From the NCBI GenBank assembly GCA_932521025.1, contig OW051468.1:4650064-4714063 (forward strand): 64,000 bases of DNA. Reading direction: 5' to 3'. Below, one piece after another: positions 23,449 through 34,636 of the stretch (positions are counted from its first letter, which is position 1; every line of letters begins with the position of its first letter). The translations under genes and the position numbers were made by a program. This stretch comes from Oscheius onirici. Lineage: Eukaryota > Nematoda > Chromadorea > Rhabditida > Rhabditidae. The notes under the pieces are model-generated. The model saw nothing but the letters and a program-made list of their open reading frames with translations, was not told the origin of the DNA and did no database searches.

Positions 23449-23569
23449 ACATTGTTTTTACGCCTGTCTATATTACGTTTTATGACCACTTTTTATCAAT
23501 TTTTAGCATGTACGGTTGTAAATTTTAAGGTGTTTGATTAAAGAGGTTTTATTTGTAATTTCTTCGTTC

Positions 23570-23785
23570 TTATGCCTTTAAGTCGTCCGTCGTCGACAAA
23601 ATATTGTTCATTGCCTCGTATTCGATTAATCTGGCCACTGAAATGTCGACGAAAAATGTTTTTTGAAGAAGAATTCTACCCGCTTTTGCTATAATAACAC
23701 CAGCTATAGAGGATCCCAAAAATGAGAAGAATATCTTTGTTTTGAAAAATCGCGGTGGCAGAGCACGTTGAGGAATGAGAGCCAT
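23570..23785 (-). CDS. Small predicted membrane protein, 71 residues
   Basis: Single-exon frame starting MALIPQRALPPRF, with one hydrophobic helix (IFFSFLGSSIAGVIIA) and a polar C-terminus ending TTDDLKA. A minus-strand AATAAA lies about 20 nt after the stop (plus strand near 23550), which supports a real transcript. It is convergent with ETF-beta and divergent from RPC6. The basic N-terminus plus a single helix would suit a mitochondrial inner-membrane protein, but I do not recognise the family. Confidence 0.5.
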   Translation of the reverse strand: MALIPQRALPPRFFKTKIFFSFLGSSIAGVIIAKAGRILLQKTFFVDISVARLIEYEAMNNILSTTDDLKA

Positions 23786-23983
23786 ATCCTACGATGGCGA
23801 TCTGCCGATAAAGTCCAACACATGTATCGATTCTTCGCTGATTGTTAGAGACCGCTTATCGTGTGTGTCAAGTGCGCACAGACTTTTTCAGAAAAAAATG
23901 ACTGGCCGATTGTGAGCAAAGAATGATCTTATCAATAGTTTTATATTCACATGAAATATAACTGCTCTTTTTCAGTCTACCGA

Positions 23984-25516
23984 ATGAAGCCAATAAAACC
24001 TGAGCCAGAAGACCATCCGGCACCTGTGCCAGAAGCCGCCGTAAAGACTGAGGTTTGTCTCGTTCTTTTTAAGCAAGCAATGCGAAATCTCTCCATTATG
24101 TGCATTTTTCTGATTTGTTCGAAGGTCCAATGCTTTTTCATTTGCATTTTGACGTGACTAAACATACACAAGTGACGGTTTAGTATGAGCAAATTTCAGT
24201 TCTCGTGCAGAAGCACCGGGCTTAGAAAAATCGACCGTGCTTTAATTATACAGCTTAAAAACAGGAGCGTAACCTAACTATGAATGCACAACGAGAGTCC
24301 GAACCTTTTGTAAAGTCTTAGTTTGTCATTAGTTATTTGGCTAAGAAAATTGCATACCCAGTTGTTTTTAGTCCGGCCGCCTAAGCCTGGTGATTCTGCA
24401 CTAGGACCCAAATTTCAACGTCTTTGAACTAAAACAAAAATGTTCGCTAAAGACAATCGGTAAATTCGCTTTCTTCAGGTTATTGATGATCAGACGGCGG
24501 TGAATGAGGTATTCCGCCTGGTCCAATCAGACAAGGATGGAATCAGCATGGATCATGTGACTGCGTTGACACCGAATCTTCCAAGAACCCAAAAGGAGTT
24601 CGCCATCAACAATTTGCTCGCGAGCAAAAGACTCGTTTTGGTTAAGGAGGGAACGACGCTGAAGCTGAAGGTCAACGAGAGTACGCAGCTGGAAGGAGTG
24701 ACCGAGGAAGAACAGGCTGTACGTTTTTTCTTCTCTTTTTATTCTCATACGTTGTTTTTCTTCAGGTTTATTCACTAATTGAAGAGTCACAGACAAAAGG
24801 AATATGGATAAAGGAACTGCGGGATAACACTGGACTGGCAGTTTCCCAAATGCGTAAAGTTTTGAAGAGTTTGGAGAACAAGAAACTCATTAAGACTGTC
24901 AAAGCAAGCCTTTTTACATGAAAAATATAGAAATCAAATTCCAGGCCGTTGGAACGACTAAAAAGTGCTATATGTTGACCAGTTTTGAGCCGGATATCGC
25001 GCTGACTGGCGGAACATTCTACTCGGACCACCAGCTCGATTCGGAACTGATACACACGCTGGTCAGTGTCTGTACCAGCTACCTCCAGTCAAAGCGTAAA
25101 AGTGCAGTCGACCAGTTCCCGAACGATTCTGCCATGCAAAAGGAACTCAGCTACGTCCGACCACAAGATGTAATCTAACCTTTTTTCATTCTTACAGTAT
25201 ATTCAGGTAGCAAGTTACATTTCGGAGAAGGGCGTCCTAAACTGCCAGATCAGTTTGGAAGATATTGAACGGATTCTGGAGGTGGCTCTTTTAGACGGGA
25301 CTATTGAAAGAAGAAGCGACGGAAAGGTTTCTTTTTCTGATCAGGATTCAAATATTGGAAAATATTTAGATTCGTGCCACTCCAATACAGCAGCTCGTCT
25401 CTCCATTAGTCTCTATTCCTTGCGGCATATGTCCGATGATCAACGACTGCAAGCCTGGACACGTCATCAGTCCAGAAACATGTCGATACATGACTGGCTG
25501 GTTGCAAGGAAAATGA
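23984..25516 (+). CDS. rpc-6: RNA polymerase III subunit RPC6 (POLR3F / RPC34)
   Basis: Subunit of the Pol III RPC3/6/7 subcomplex used in initiation. Exons are 23984-24052, 24479-24718, 24766-24903, 24945-25169, 25207-25326 and 25370-25516; all join in frame to 312 residues (human is about 316). It has tandem winged helices: VYSLIEESQTKGIWIKELRD to LENKKLIKTVK, then AVGTTKKCYMLTSFEPD. A further segment reads SLEDIERILEVALLDGTIER. The last exon gives IPCGICPMINDC...C, the four cysteines known to bind an iron-sulfur cluster in RPC6. The last intron must be spliced: without it the frame runs on as unrelated sequence. The intron 24904-24944 uses a GC donor. Confidence 0.95.
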
Positions 25517-25534
25517 CACAAGTCGACCTCTAGA

Positions 25535-27508
25535 CTATTCAATTGTTTTCGTTGTTGAGTTTCCTATACTTCCATTACGGGTCCCGTTGTTACTGTTTAG
25601 GTGCCAAATGAACTTTTTAGATTCCTTCATTGAAAGTTCCAATTCTATTAATTGCTCTAGCCCGAAGAAAGAGTCCTCGGTAGATTGTAGCACTTTTTCT
25701 GTTTGTCCAACGGTGGTCCTTTGATTATAGTCTTGACGAACATTGTCCCATCGGGCTTGATCAGACTCACCACTTGCAGTAGATCTGCATTTTTCTGTGA
25801 TATTTTGATATAGAGAATTCGTGACTGTTCTTACCTCCGAGCCAGAATGAACAGTCATGTACTGAGAACAGATTGGGAAAGTGTAATTGTAGTCACGCTT
25901 CCTTTTCCTCTCGTAGTTATTTGAGCAATCCATTTTCTTATTGAACTCGGACACAATCTCTTGAGGAATCTACAAACTTCAAGCTACTAGCTACAAATTT
26001 TGGTCTTACGGCGAAATAGGCATCTCTCAGCTTTTCCAGGTCTTTCCATTCGTGGAAGTTGGATCCCAAGCCGTGTTTCCAAAGATGAGCTGCTGCGTAG
26101 GATGTCGATCTGAGCGGTGTCTTCGCCGAGTAGAAGTCGGCGAAAACTCTTCCGATTTCTCTTTCACTTATTGGACTTTTTCGGACGGCTGGTTGGCCGA
26201 ATTCTAAACAGATTTTTTAGCACGAGAGAGACAATAGCAATTCGCCTTCACAGATTCTCTCGAGCTCCTTGAACCGTCCTACTATTGTGTCTGCCTCCCA
26301 ATCCTTCATGTCCATCAATATTCTGTTCTCTGCTGAACATTATTGTTTCCAAGACAAAAATCTTGCTCACGAGTAGCCTTCAAGTAAATCTCACAATACT
26401 TCCTCACGTAGCTCATGAAACTGTAAAAGTCCAATTCGTAATCTGAACCATGCTTGTGTCCTTTGTACTGCCACAAGATCTTTCTCAGTTTGTTCGCATT
26501 CATGAACGTTTTACAATCATCAAGCGCAAACTTTACGTTCTTCTTGAAATGGTCCAATGAGATCAGTTTCCACATCTTTTCCGGCACAAACTTCTGAAAT
26601 CGATAGTGAGCCAAGTTCCTTGTTTGCTCCTCACGTTATCATCAAACTCTTTCAGAATTTCTTCGAAGAGCCAGTTCCTAGTCTTGTTTCCTAGCAGTCT
26701 TCCTACTATCTCTTCGCATATCGTTCGAGTTTTTTGAAGCTCCTCGACAGAATTTGTCTTTTCGCCTGGGAACTTTCGAACAGCTTCGTTGACCGTGTAC
26801 TTTCCAATCTAAACCCAATGAATCATCCGGGCTAAAGACTTATTACATGTTATATAGCAAAAAGTAAAAATTACCATTCGGATACAAAGATTTCGACCAG
26901 TGTTTTTTTTTTAATTTCCGGGGGAAACCTTATCGCGCTCATGCTGATAAGTCATTCTGAGAATACAATTATCGATCAGCGAGATCAAATAAGGTTTGGT
27001 TCGTTTCTAGTTTCTGACTGTAGCATGCGGCACCTAGCGTTTTTACATGGACCGATCAAAAGTTCAGAATGAGCGGGTTACGGGGTTGATTGTAAGCTCT
27101 TGCGTCTTTAGTTTTGACTCTTTCACTAGTAACAAACCGAATATAACATACATGTAATTTTATGTAGACGTAAGCGAACAATCCTCCAATTGAGCAGTAG
27201 TAGGTTTCCTTCTGTCCGTTCTTTCGAGTCAGCACGATCCATTCGATGCCGCCAGTCTTGTACTTTAATTCTTTGACAGAGAATTCTTTTTCAATCTTCA
27301 CAAGAAACTCGTGAAACCCTCTGAATCGATATTTCATGTGCCTCAGCCGGGCTTTATGAATGCCTTTGAAGATGTTGTCGGGGAGAAGAGCAAGCAGAAC
27401 AGCTTGAAAAGTTTTCTTTGGACTCAGAAAATGCCTTACCTCTGATGGTTTCCTCATCCTTATACTGTCGGAATACTCCAAGTACAGTACCCATTCTTTC
27501 TTTTTCAT
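25535..27508 (-). CDS. Unrecognised multi-exon gene
   Basis: A chain of minus-strand exons with good splice signals that I cannot assign to a family. It appears to start at 27508 (MKKKEWVLYLEYSD). Then come VRHFLSPKKTFQAVLLALLP to KTGGIEWIVLTRK (27150-27440), a roughly 340-nt intron, IGKYTVNEAVRKFPGEK with NWLFEEILKEFDDNV (26640-26815), KFVPEKMWKLISLDHFKKNV (26370-26595), several short exons around 25970-26330 including ISEREIGRVFADFYSAKT and LWKHGLGSNFHEWKD, and a last exon ending NSTTKTIE at 25535. The product would be basic, soluble and about 450 residues, without signal peptide. Its stop is only 18 bp from the convergent RPC6 stop. Two adjacent genes split at the long intron is a fair alternative. 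Confidence 0.5.
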
Positions 27509-28559
27509 AGAAGAATCAACGAGTGAGGGGAATAACAGTCACTGAAAACAGTAACTGCCGATGCGACAAACCAGTAGATAACAAGCCAGAACGGAATGAG
27601 AAAGGGGTGTCTATCGGTCAGCTTGCACAACATGAGTCTCGATTGTCGGATAAGTAGTAAAATGATAAGAAACTCTTTGATTTTCTTATGAAATAGACAT
27701 AAATGCGGTTGTACCTTGGTTTGATCCACTTTTGTGACTCACGATACAAACTACAGCATCTGTTCAGAACAGCCAGAAAGATAGACTTGAACTAACAAAA
27801 GAACATTTGAATTAGACGCAATTCAGAGGCGGTGCTCGGTCTTCCTTTACTAAAGTGCAATGGTGTCCGTCCGTCTGTCTGTAGTGGCGTCCGCAGTTGT
27901 CGAGACTAGCGTAACCTGTCAAGTTTTGTCATGTTAATCTTTTATCGGACGAGATAGTTTTTGGAGGGGAACGCATCTGGGGGAATCTAAACTATCTAAA
28001 CCGCAATTGTGTTTGGTAATCAAAACTTGAACAGCCGTTGTTACGTACGTGAGCGCCGCAGGCGCAAGGGAGGCGAAAGCCGTCGTAGACGGCTGGTAGA
28101 CGATGGGATGTGCTTGAGCAATCGGCCATGCTAGAAATAAATGTTAAACAATAAGATTCATGACGTCAATTGTTCGTGACCAAAGATCATCTGCAGAAAG
28201 AAGAGGATGTTGAAATAAAGGGCCATTTTAGGCGGAAATTGTGGGCGATGTTTCCCCATTTCTTCTTCTTGATGATTGAAATTCACAAAGTGGCGTGATA
28301 ACGAAGCTTTCTTTCTCGGTTGCACTGTCGCCTCACATGACAAGAGTGATTCAGAGCTTTTTTTTGCCCCAGCCTTTAATCAGCTTTGCGGTGTCGTAAA
28401 ATGACGGAACATACTTGAACCTTTGGACTGATGAATTGAAAGCGAAAGTGGAACACTACAGGTGACACAGCAGCGCAGATGCAACGAGCTTCTGACTCTA
28501 TCCAAGAATAAGAGGACTAAAGCTCAGTCTTACTTTGAAGACTATAAGTGATTCCAAAA

Positions 28560-29972
28560 AAAGTTTGGAAAAGCCTCCGGCCCTGATGACATTACGACCG
28601 ATATGCTACTGCTGAGTAAGGACCTGGTGTCGCAACCTTTGGTCAACATCTTTAACTCGATCCTCGAAAACGAAATGATACCGGACAACTTCACCGCGTC
28701 GTCGATTTCGCTCTTATTCAAAAAAGGCGACCCGCTGGAGATAAAAAACTATCGTCCCATTGCACTACTCTCTGTCGTCTTCAAAGTCTTCAGTTCGACT
28801 CTACTTTCCCGGATGCATAGAATACTAGATGCCAACCAACCGCCGGAACAGGCGGGATTCAGGAAGAAATTCTCCACGTCAGACCACACCCAGGCCATAT
28901 CTGAAATGATCGAAAGAGCAGTAGAGTACAACTTCCCGCTATTCATTGCCTTCATAGACTATTCCAAAGCATTCGATTCCATCGAACACGGAGCACTGTG
29001 GAGAGCATTGAACCGGCAGGGAGTACCTGCGAAACTGATTCGAATTCTCCAGCAGATCTACCGGACAACTGACGTCAACATCCGAGTATGTGGGAAACCT
29101 GTGAAAATAGACCTTCAGCGAGGAGTTCTTCAAGGAGACTCAATTTCTCCCTATCTTTTCACAGCAGTAGTTGATTTTTCGGAGTCTGGACTGGGATGAA
29201 GTCGGAGTGAACGTGAATGGAAAGATACTGCACAATTTGCGATATGCCGACGACACTGTGGTATTTTCTCAGGGAACTGGAAGAAATGTTGAAGGATCTA
29301 GCCCGTCACAGTTTAGCTGCTGGGTTAACCTTGAACTGTCAGAAGACCAAACTGATGACCAATTGTGATCACGTACCAATTTCTGTCAACGGAGAAGTAA
29401 TACCATACTGCCGGGAGTACATCTATCTTGGAACCAGGGTCTCGTTCGACAGGAACAACATGCTAGAAGTAGGCCGCAGAATCCGGTCTGGTTGGGGTGC
29501 CTTCAATAAATTCCACCAGATGTTTACAAGCCGAAGAATTCCCCTTGGCCAAAAGAGGAGTCTATATAGGACGTGTGTAGAACCATGCCTGCTCTATGCC
29601 TCAGAAACCTGGCCTGCACGACAATCCGACCTGACAAGGTTGAAGGCGGCACAGCGGAAAATGGTAGGAGTAACTATACTGGACAGAAGAACCAACGAAT
29701 GGCTAGAAGGGACGGTCAAACTACCCGACATAAGAAAAGAATTCGCTATAAGGAAGTGGAACTGGGCTAGAAAAGTGGCAAATATGCCAGATGACAGATG
29801 GACAAAACTCATCGTCGAATGGAGGCCGTGGAGACGAAGAAGAATGGCTGGGAGACCAAAGGCTAGATGGAGAAGCGAGTTAGTAGATTCGATGGGAGCA
29901 GTTTGGCCGAGAGTTGCTAGGAAAAGTCCCGACATTTGGAGAGCTAGCATGTCGCACGTAGAAAACACGTAG
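28560..29972 (+). pseudogene. RTE-like non-LTR retrotransposon reverse transcriptase, broken
   Basis: 5'-truncated reverse transcriptase. The first segment (about 28560-29190) reads KASGPDDITTDML, KNYRPIALLSVVFKVFS, EQAGFRKKFSTSDH, FIDYSKAFDSIEH and RGVLQGDSISPYLF. The catalytic LRYADDTVVFS (about 29235-29275) is reached only after a frame change near 29170. A second change near 29270 leads to the last segment ending RWRSELVDSMGAVWPRVARK.. at 29972. Upstream endonuclease sequence is missing apart from fragments near 28400-28550. With at least two frameshifts it is an inactive relic. Confidence 0.85.
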
Positions 29973-30059
29973 AAAATACATGATCATCGTGAAATACATC
30001 TAAATCTAAAAAATAAGTGATTCAGAGACGACGCAAAAGAAAAGATTAGGTTAACTGAA

Positions 30060-30418
30060 CATCATACGAAACAGTCAAATAGTTTATTAAACCTATCGAC
30101 TGTCATAGATGAATACAAGAGAAGACTGTTTGATTGGGCTTGGAAAGTGTCGAATGAGGACGGAGATAGCTGGACGAAAATCGTAGAAGAATGGTCACCG
30201 AATCGGGCAAGAGCAGCTGGACGACCACCACACAGATGGAGGAACCTACTTTCTACTAAAGTTGGGCCAACTTTTGCATCTACAGCCAGAAAATTGTCCC
30301 GAACAGAGTTCAGAAGGTTGGCAGTTGGATGACTACCCAACGATAGAAGTCTCTTCCCCTACAGATATATTATCTGAGTTAGGATACGTATAAATAAATA
30401 AATATATAAATAAATCGA
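30060..30418 (+). mobile_element. Second non-LTR retroelement 3' fragment with simple-repeat tail
   Basis: 30120-30330 encodes LFDWAWKVSNEDGDSWTKIV and AGRPPHRWRNLLSTKVGPTF, a diverged copy of the C-terminal segment of the reverse transcriptase ending at 29972. It ends in a taaataaataaa-type tail at 30385-30418, as RTE-like elements often do. Confidence 0.7.
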
Positions 30419-30438
30419 CTGTGAATCACGGCCTCTTG

Positions 30439-31140
30439 TTAGAGGGCTTCCAACATGCTGACGTCCGTCTCGCTTGGTGGCATCTCGTAGTAGCTGGTCA
30501 GTCCGACGTCGGCCGGCACGGCCTGACAGTTCTTCAGCTTCGAGAGACAGGCGATTCCATCCAGGACAGTCGACTCGCCAATTTGGAATTCCCGAGTCAT
30601 CGAGACGTTGGTTTCAGAGTCGGACATCGAATACTCCGAGACACTGGTCCAGAGATCTTCCTTGGCCGTCAGGACGGATTCTTGGGAGAGAGGAGTCAGA
30701 ACAGACTGCTCGGAGAGGGCTGTCATGACCGATTCCTTCGAAAGAGACATCGAGACATTGGTTTCCGACTCGGGCATAGAGTACAGTGACACAGATGCAT
30801 TCAAGACGGATTCTTGGGAGAGAGCAGTCAGAACAGACTGCTCGGAGAGGGCCGTCATGACCGATTCCTTTGAAAGAGCCGTCTCCGTCATCGAGATTTC
30901 CAGCTCCGACTTGGGCAAGGAGTAGAGCGACACGGAGCCCAGAGCAGTCTCGAGGGATTCTTGGGAGAGACTGGAGAGGGCAGTCAGGATGGATTCCATA
31001 GAACGAGCAGTCAGGACGGATTCTTGGGAGAGGGCAGTCAGCAGCTCCGTGGCGTCCATAGCCCTGTCCAGTAGCTCTTCCAGCTCCACAGCAGTCTCTT
31101 CCAGCGACTCCGAGATGGCGGTAGCGAGCGGATCCTCCAT
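30439..31140 (-). CDS. Serine-rich internally repeated protein
   Basis: Intronless gene for 233 residues, starting MEDPLATAISESLEETAVEL. Two interleaved repeats dominate: SQESVLTALS/SKESVMTALS/SEQSVLTALS units of about ten residues, and a 16-residue unit seen four times (SVSLYSLPKSELEISM, SVSLYSMPESETNVSM, SVSEYSMSDSETNVSM and a last, looser TSYYEMPPSETDVSM). It is acidic, with only a couple of cysteines, no signal peptide and no membrane helix. The ATG at 31140 follows an in-frame non-ATG stretch, so I start there. I do not recognise the family. Like the SSQ genes it is intronless and low-complexity, which invites, but does not show, a germline or sperm role. Confidence 0.6.
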   Translation of the reverse strand: MEDPLATAISESLEETAVELEELLDRAMDATELLTALSQESVLTARSMESILTALSSLSQESLETALGSVSLYSLPKSELEISMTETALSKESVMTALSEQSVLTALSQESVLNASVSLYSMPESETNVSMSLSKESVMTALSEQSVLTPLSQESVLTAKEDLWTSVSEYSMSDSETNVSMTREFQIGESTVLDGIACLSKLKNCQAVPADVGLTSYYEMPPSETDVSMLEAL

Positions 31141-31305
31141 GGTACACTTTTTCAATGAACTTGCTCTCTCGATTCTGGCAATTTATTGTGTACTTTTTTG
31201 TTGTAATTAGAAAAGTTTTCAATGTTATTGTGTTTTTTTTTCAAATATAGTTTGTTTTATTCCAACTCTACAAAAACTATGGGAGATCATCTACCCGACT
31301 TGTTG

Positions 31306-33465
31306 TTACACGTATGCTCGCACGTTAGAACTTCGTTTCTTCTTTTTTGTCGTCTCCTAAAAATTGGATGTTATGTATCTCGGTGACCTACCAATATTTC
31401 TCCAGAATCGTTAACCATTTTATTAAAGTCTATTTGTTTCCTTCTAGTGCCGTAGCGTCTCTCTTGAATAGTTGGGGGTGTGCTCTTTTCACGAGACATC
31501 TTAACGAAGCCCTTGTCTTTTTCATTGTACTCTTCATCTTCAAAATGTTCCTCAGACAAATCTTCGTAGTTGTTCTTATCGATCTCGTCCCTCACTCCGA
31601 CGTCCCTTTCCAGATCATAATCGTCGTCTACGAGAAATTCTTCCATGTCTTCTGATTCAGCATCAGATTCGGCTTCACTTCCGACCGAAGAGTACATTTC
31701 TCTGAACTCGGGCGGGAAGATTCTGTTCCACTTTTCTGGAACAATGAGCGTTTGTAGGCTAGTGAGGTTGGAGTAGTTTTTGCAAACCAGCCATAGCTGC
31801 CTCAAGAAGCGCAATTCAGGAGCAAAAAAAGAGTAAATAGAAACCTTTCGAGGCCACTCCATAGGCCTCAATGGTGATATCTTTTTGCCCGAGTTGAAAG
31901 AGAAGAAGCTCGTTGATGAGTCTCCGTTTTCTCTCTTCGTTCACTGTAAACATGTTGATTTCTTCATTGCCCTTCAGGTTCTCTATCTAAAACACGTGTT
32001 TCACATAACTTTCATAAGAGAACGAGCATTTTCCGCCGGCTTTTTGATGAAACTCTTGTAGACAGCAAACTTCATCTGTGTCTTCCAACTCGGGTTAGCA
32101 AATCGAAAGTAGAAAATGTTGCTCTGGAGCCATTCGAACAGTTGTGTTGGGAAGAGAGACTCTTGGCGAAGATGAAGATATCCCAAGAAGGCAAAGAGCC
32201 GGAAGGGTAAAAGTGGCTTGATGACTTCTTTTCCTATCTGTTCTTCCGTCTTTTCGTACGGATCTCGGCCGCTCTTTTCCATCTGTGTCCGTGCCTTTCC
32301 CCAAGAGCAAATCCTTGATCTGGCCTTTTCCACATCTTCTTTCAGTTCTCCATTGATCATTGCCGGCCATAGTCCTGTAGAGAAGTGTAGAAAACCAACA
32401 AATCAACGAGCTACCTGGATTCAGCAAGCCATAGAGCGTCGGATCGGGATTATCCATGGCATATTTGGCAAAGAACTGCTTGAACATGACCATTCTATCT
32501 TCGCGAATATAATACACGTTGAGAGCCCCATTACCGACTCGGTCTTTCTGAAATCCGTTTTTTTTGTAAAGTCTTCCTTAACTGACCTTCGAACTCGTCA
32601 GCTTGTCCCGTCCGAACATGCCCCGAATGGCCTTCAGAGCTTCGTTTGCATTCTGTTTCTTCCACTTTTTGTCGGCTGTCCGGTAGTAGGGGAAATGGTG
32701 CCTAGGAAAATTGAAAACAATCGAGAAACTGACTCGATGAAGGCGAAAATCTCCGAGGCGAGAAGACGTCCCGTTGTGCTGTTCAAAATGGCCAAGGCGA
32801 TCAGAAATCTTTCCGGAATTGAAGGTTTCTCCCATTTTCCCTTCTAAAATTAGCTTTGTTCCTCTTTCTGAGCAAACCCTCTACTCTTTTTATCTGTTTA
32901 AGCGTCAAATGATCCACATCTTCTTCATACTCTTCTTCTAGTTCTCCGGCTGCCATCTGATCCCAAGTACAGGGAAATTGCATGTAATACGCTGGGGAGT
33001 CGGTAGAGTTGAAATCCATGGGCAAATTTGAGTATTTGCGAATACAATAGGCCAGTTTGGAGTCGGGAATGTAGTACTCTTCCGTCTAGAAACTTTTCAT
33101 ATGTTTGGGCGTTTAGCATCTACAATGAGTGTGAGAAACTTATAAATTTGCAAAATGTTAGGATTTTAATGAAACTCACTGCTTCGTCTGACTGTGAGAG
33201 CCTTGTGACTGCAAGCTGGTTCATTTTCATGATCTTGTTTATTGAAGCTGAACTTATTCCCTCGTGGTAAGGAAAATGTCGTCTGAAAATATGATTAATT
33301 CTGGTTTAAATAATTTGCTAACCGTATAAAAGCAGTGATTTTATGGGCTGGCAAACTCTTCTCCTTGCTGTTCATTACGGCCAGGATTCCCAGTTGGGAC
33401 AAAGGCAAAATCGGTTTCAGTTTCCATTCGTGTTCAGAACAATAATCGTGGTCAGTTTCATTCAT
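31306..33465 (-). CDS. Putative nuclear protein with three degenerate forkhead-like modules
   Basis: Starts MNETDHDYCSEHEW. Three related segments follow. Module 1 (33180-33430, plus 33030-33095): KPILPLSQLGILAVMNS, HKITAFIRRHFPYHEG, EEYYIPDSKLAYCIRK. Module 2 (32480-32835): KPSIPERFLIALAILNS, SEIFAFIE, HHFPYYRTADKKWKKQN, then NGALNVYYIRED. Module 3 (32020-32235): LPFRLFAFLGYLHLRQES, PTQLFEWLQ, FANPSWKTQMKFAVYKSFIK. Each resembles the forkhead pattern KPPYSY..LIA.AI..S....L.L..IY.FI...FPYYR....W.N.IRHNLS, but the recognition helix is not conserved. The C-terminal third is very acidic (MEEFLVDDDYDLERD) and ends ETTKKKKRSSNVRAYV, with a likely nuclear localisation signal, at the stop 31306. One exon junction near 32000 is unresolved. 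Domain assignment is by eye. Confidence 0.55.
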
Positions 33466-33607
33466 TTCCCACCGAATTTTTTGAACGAAAAAGGAGTAGG
33501 ACAACAGAAAAAGAACAGTTAAATTCAAGGATTCGAATTGCGTACGGACACTGCGTCTCTGACCTAGAGACGAGTAGGGACGAAAAGCGATGAAAAAACG
33601 TTTATTC

Positions 33608-34512
33608 TCAGTACATCTTGGTGTGAAGAACTTGCATGTCATCTGAAAGAAGCACTTGAATTCTCAACTTTCCCTACCATCCCGGGTATGTTTTTCCAGA
33701 TAATGTATCAACTGCTTCAACTGTCTCACATCCGCTTGATTAAGATCTCCTCTCAGCTCATCCATATTCGAATAAGCGTAATGAGCTCCCTTCAGTTTCG
33801 GAAACATTTCCATGATCCGTTCGATCATTCGTTCCTTCATCTCCGAGTCTTCGATCTCTTCCGACCCTGACAAGAACTAGTTTGAGAAGAAAATAAGAAA
33901 CCAAACCTCCGACGTATGGAGCAACCAAATTGGAAATCGACCGGAACATGGTCCCAATGAATCCGCCAATTGATTCCGGTGTATAGGACTCGAACCATCC
34001 GCTTCCTAAACTCTGTCTCTTCAAAGAAAAAGCCAAACGTTGATGTTTCTTGGCCATATACTGAGGAATCTGCGACCAGACCATTTTACTGAAACGGCTG
34101 AGAGTATCAGTATCTCCGTTTTCTGTGAGCTGATTGAACAGGATCAGATAAAGTTTGACCAGGTCGTCCTTCTCCTTATCGTTGAGGTCAGGACGGTCTT
34201 TTTTCAGCTTGAAGTGGAGAAGGATAGACGAACCCAGATAGATCTCATTGAACAAGTTCTTGCTTGACTGTTCTTCTGCTCAAATGTGAGTTCAAAGAAG
34301 TTCTATCTTACCTCGATCCTTCTTGGCCTTTTTGATGGCACTGTTGATGCTGTTCACCGCCTCTCCCAATTTAGCTTGACTCTTTTGCATCCTATCAAAG
34401 TTCACTTGTGGTGGTTTGAGGTGGCTGCTTCACAAGCTCTTTTTCAATTGAAAATACGATACTTACTCGAATGAACAGCCAAAATGAGAAGAACGAGAAG
34501 GAAACCTATCAT
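33608..34512 (-). CDS. Secreted helical protein of unknown function
   Basis: Starts with a signal peptide or short membrane anchor (MIGFLLVLLILAVHS). A 72-nt intron ending acaag joins in frame to MNFDRMQKSQAKLGEAVNSI. Next come an exon with NEIYLGSSILLHFKLKKDRP and LTENGDTDTLSRFSKMVWSQ, then ESIGGFIGTMFRSISNLVAP and SEMKERMIERIMEMFPKLKG. It ends TRDDMQVLHTKMY at 33608. Predominantly charged amphipathic helices; no cysteines noted. It lies between GTP cyclohydrolase I (125 bp upstream) and the forkhead-like gene (143 bp downstream) on the same strand, and a ctcgttcag acceptor precedes the ATG. I do not recognise the family. Confidence 0.6.
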
Positions 34513-34636
34513 TGCGACAAATGGCGGCTCGCCGCTGTTCTGAACGAGTCAATTTCTGGTTCCGGCGGAAGGCTCTATGAAAACGTTGCCAATATTGTTG
34601 TCTTGTAAAAAGACACAAAAAAGTAGAAAGGGTTTA

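Noticed and set aside
25255-25533. Unspliced continuation of the RPC6 frame to 25533
   Set aside because: Splicing 25327-25369 restores the conserved CGICP..C iron-sulfur motif and the expected C-terminus; the unspliced frame resembles nothing.
27505-27729. 75-residue minus-strand frame with two hydrophobic stretches
   Set aside because: Could be an upstream exon or 5'UTR of the unassigned gene; no independent support.
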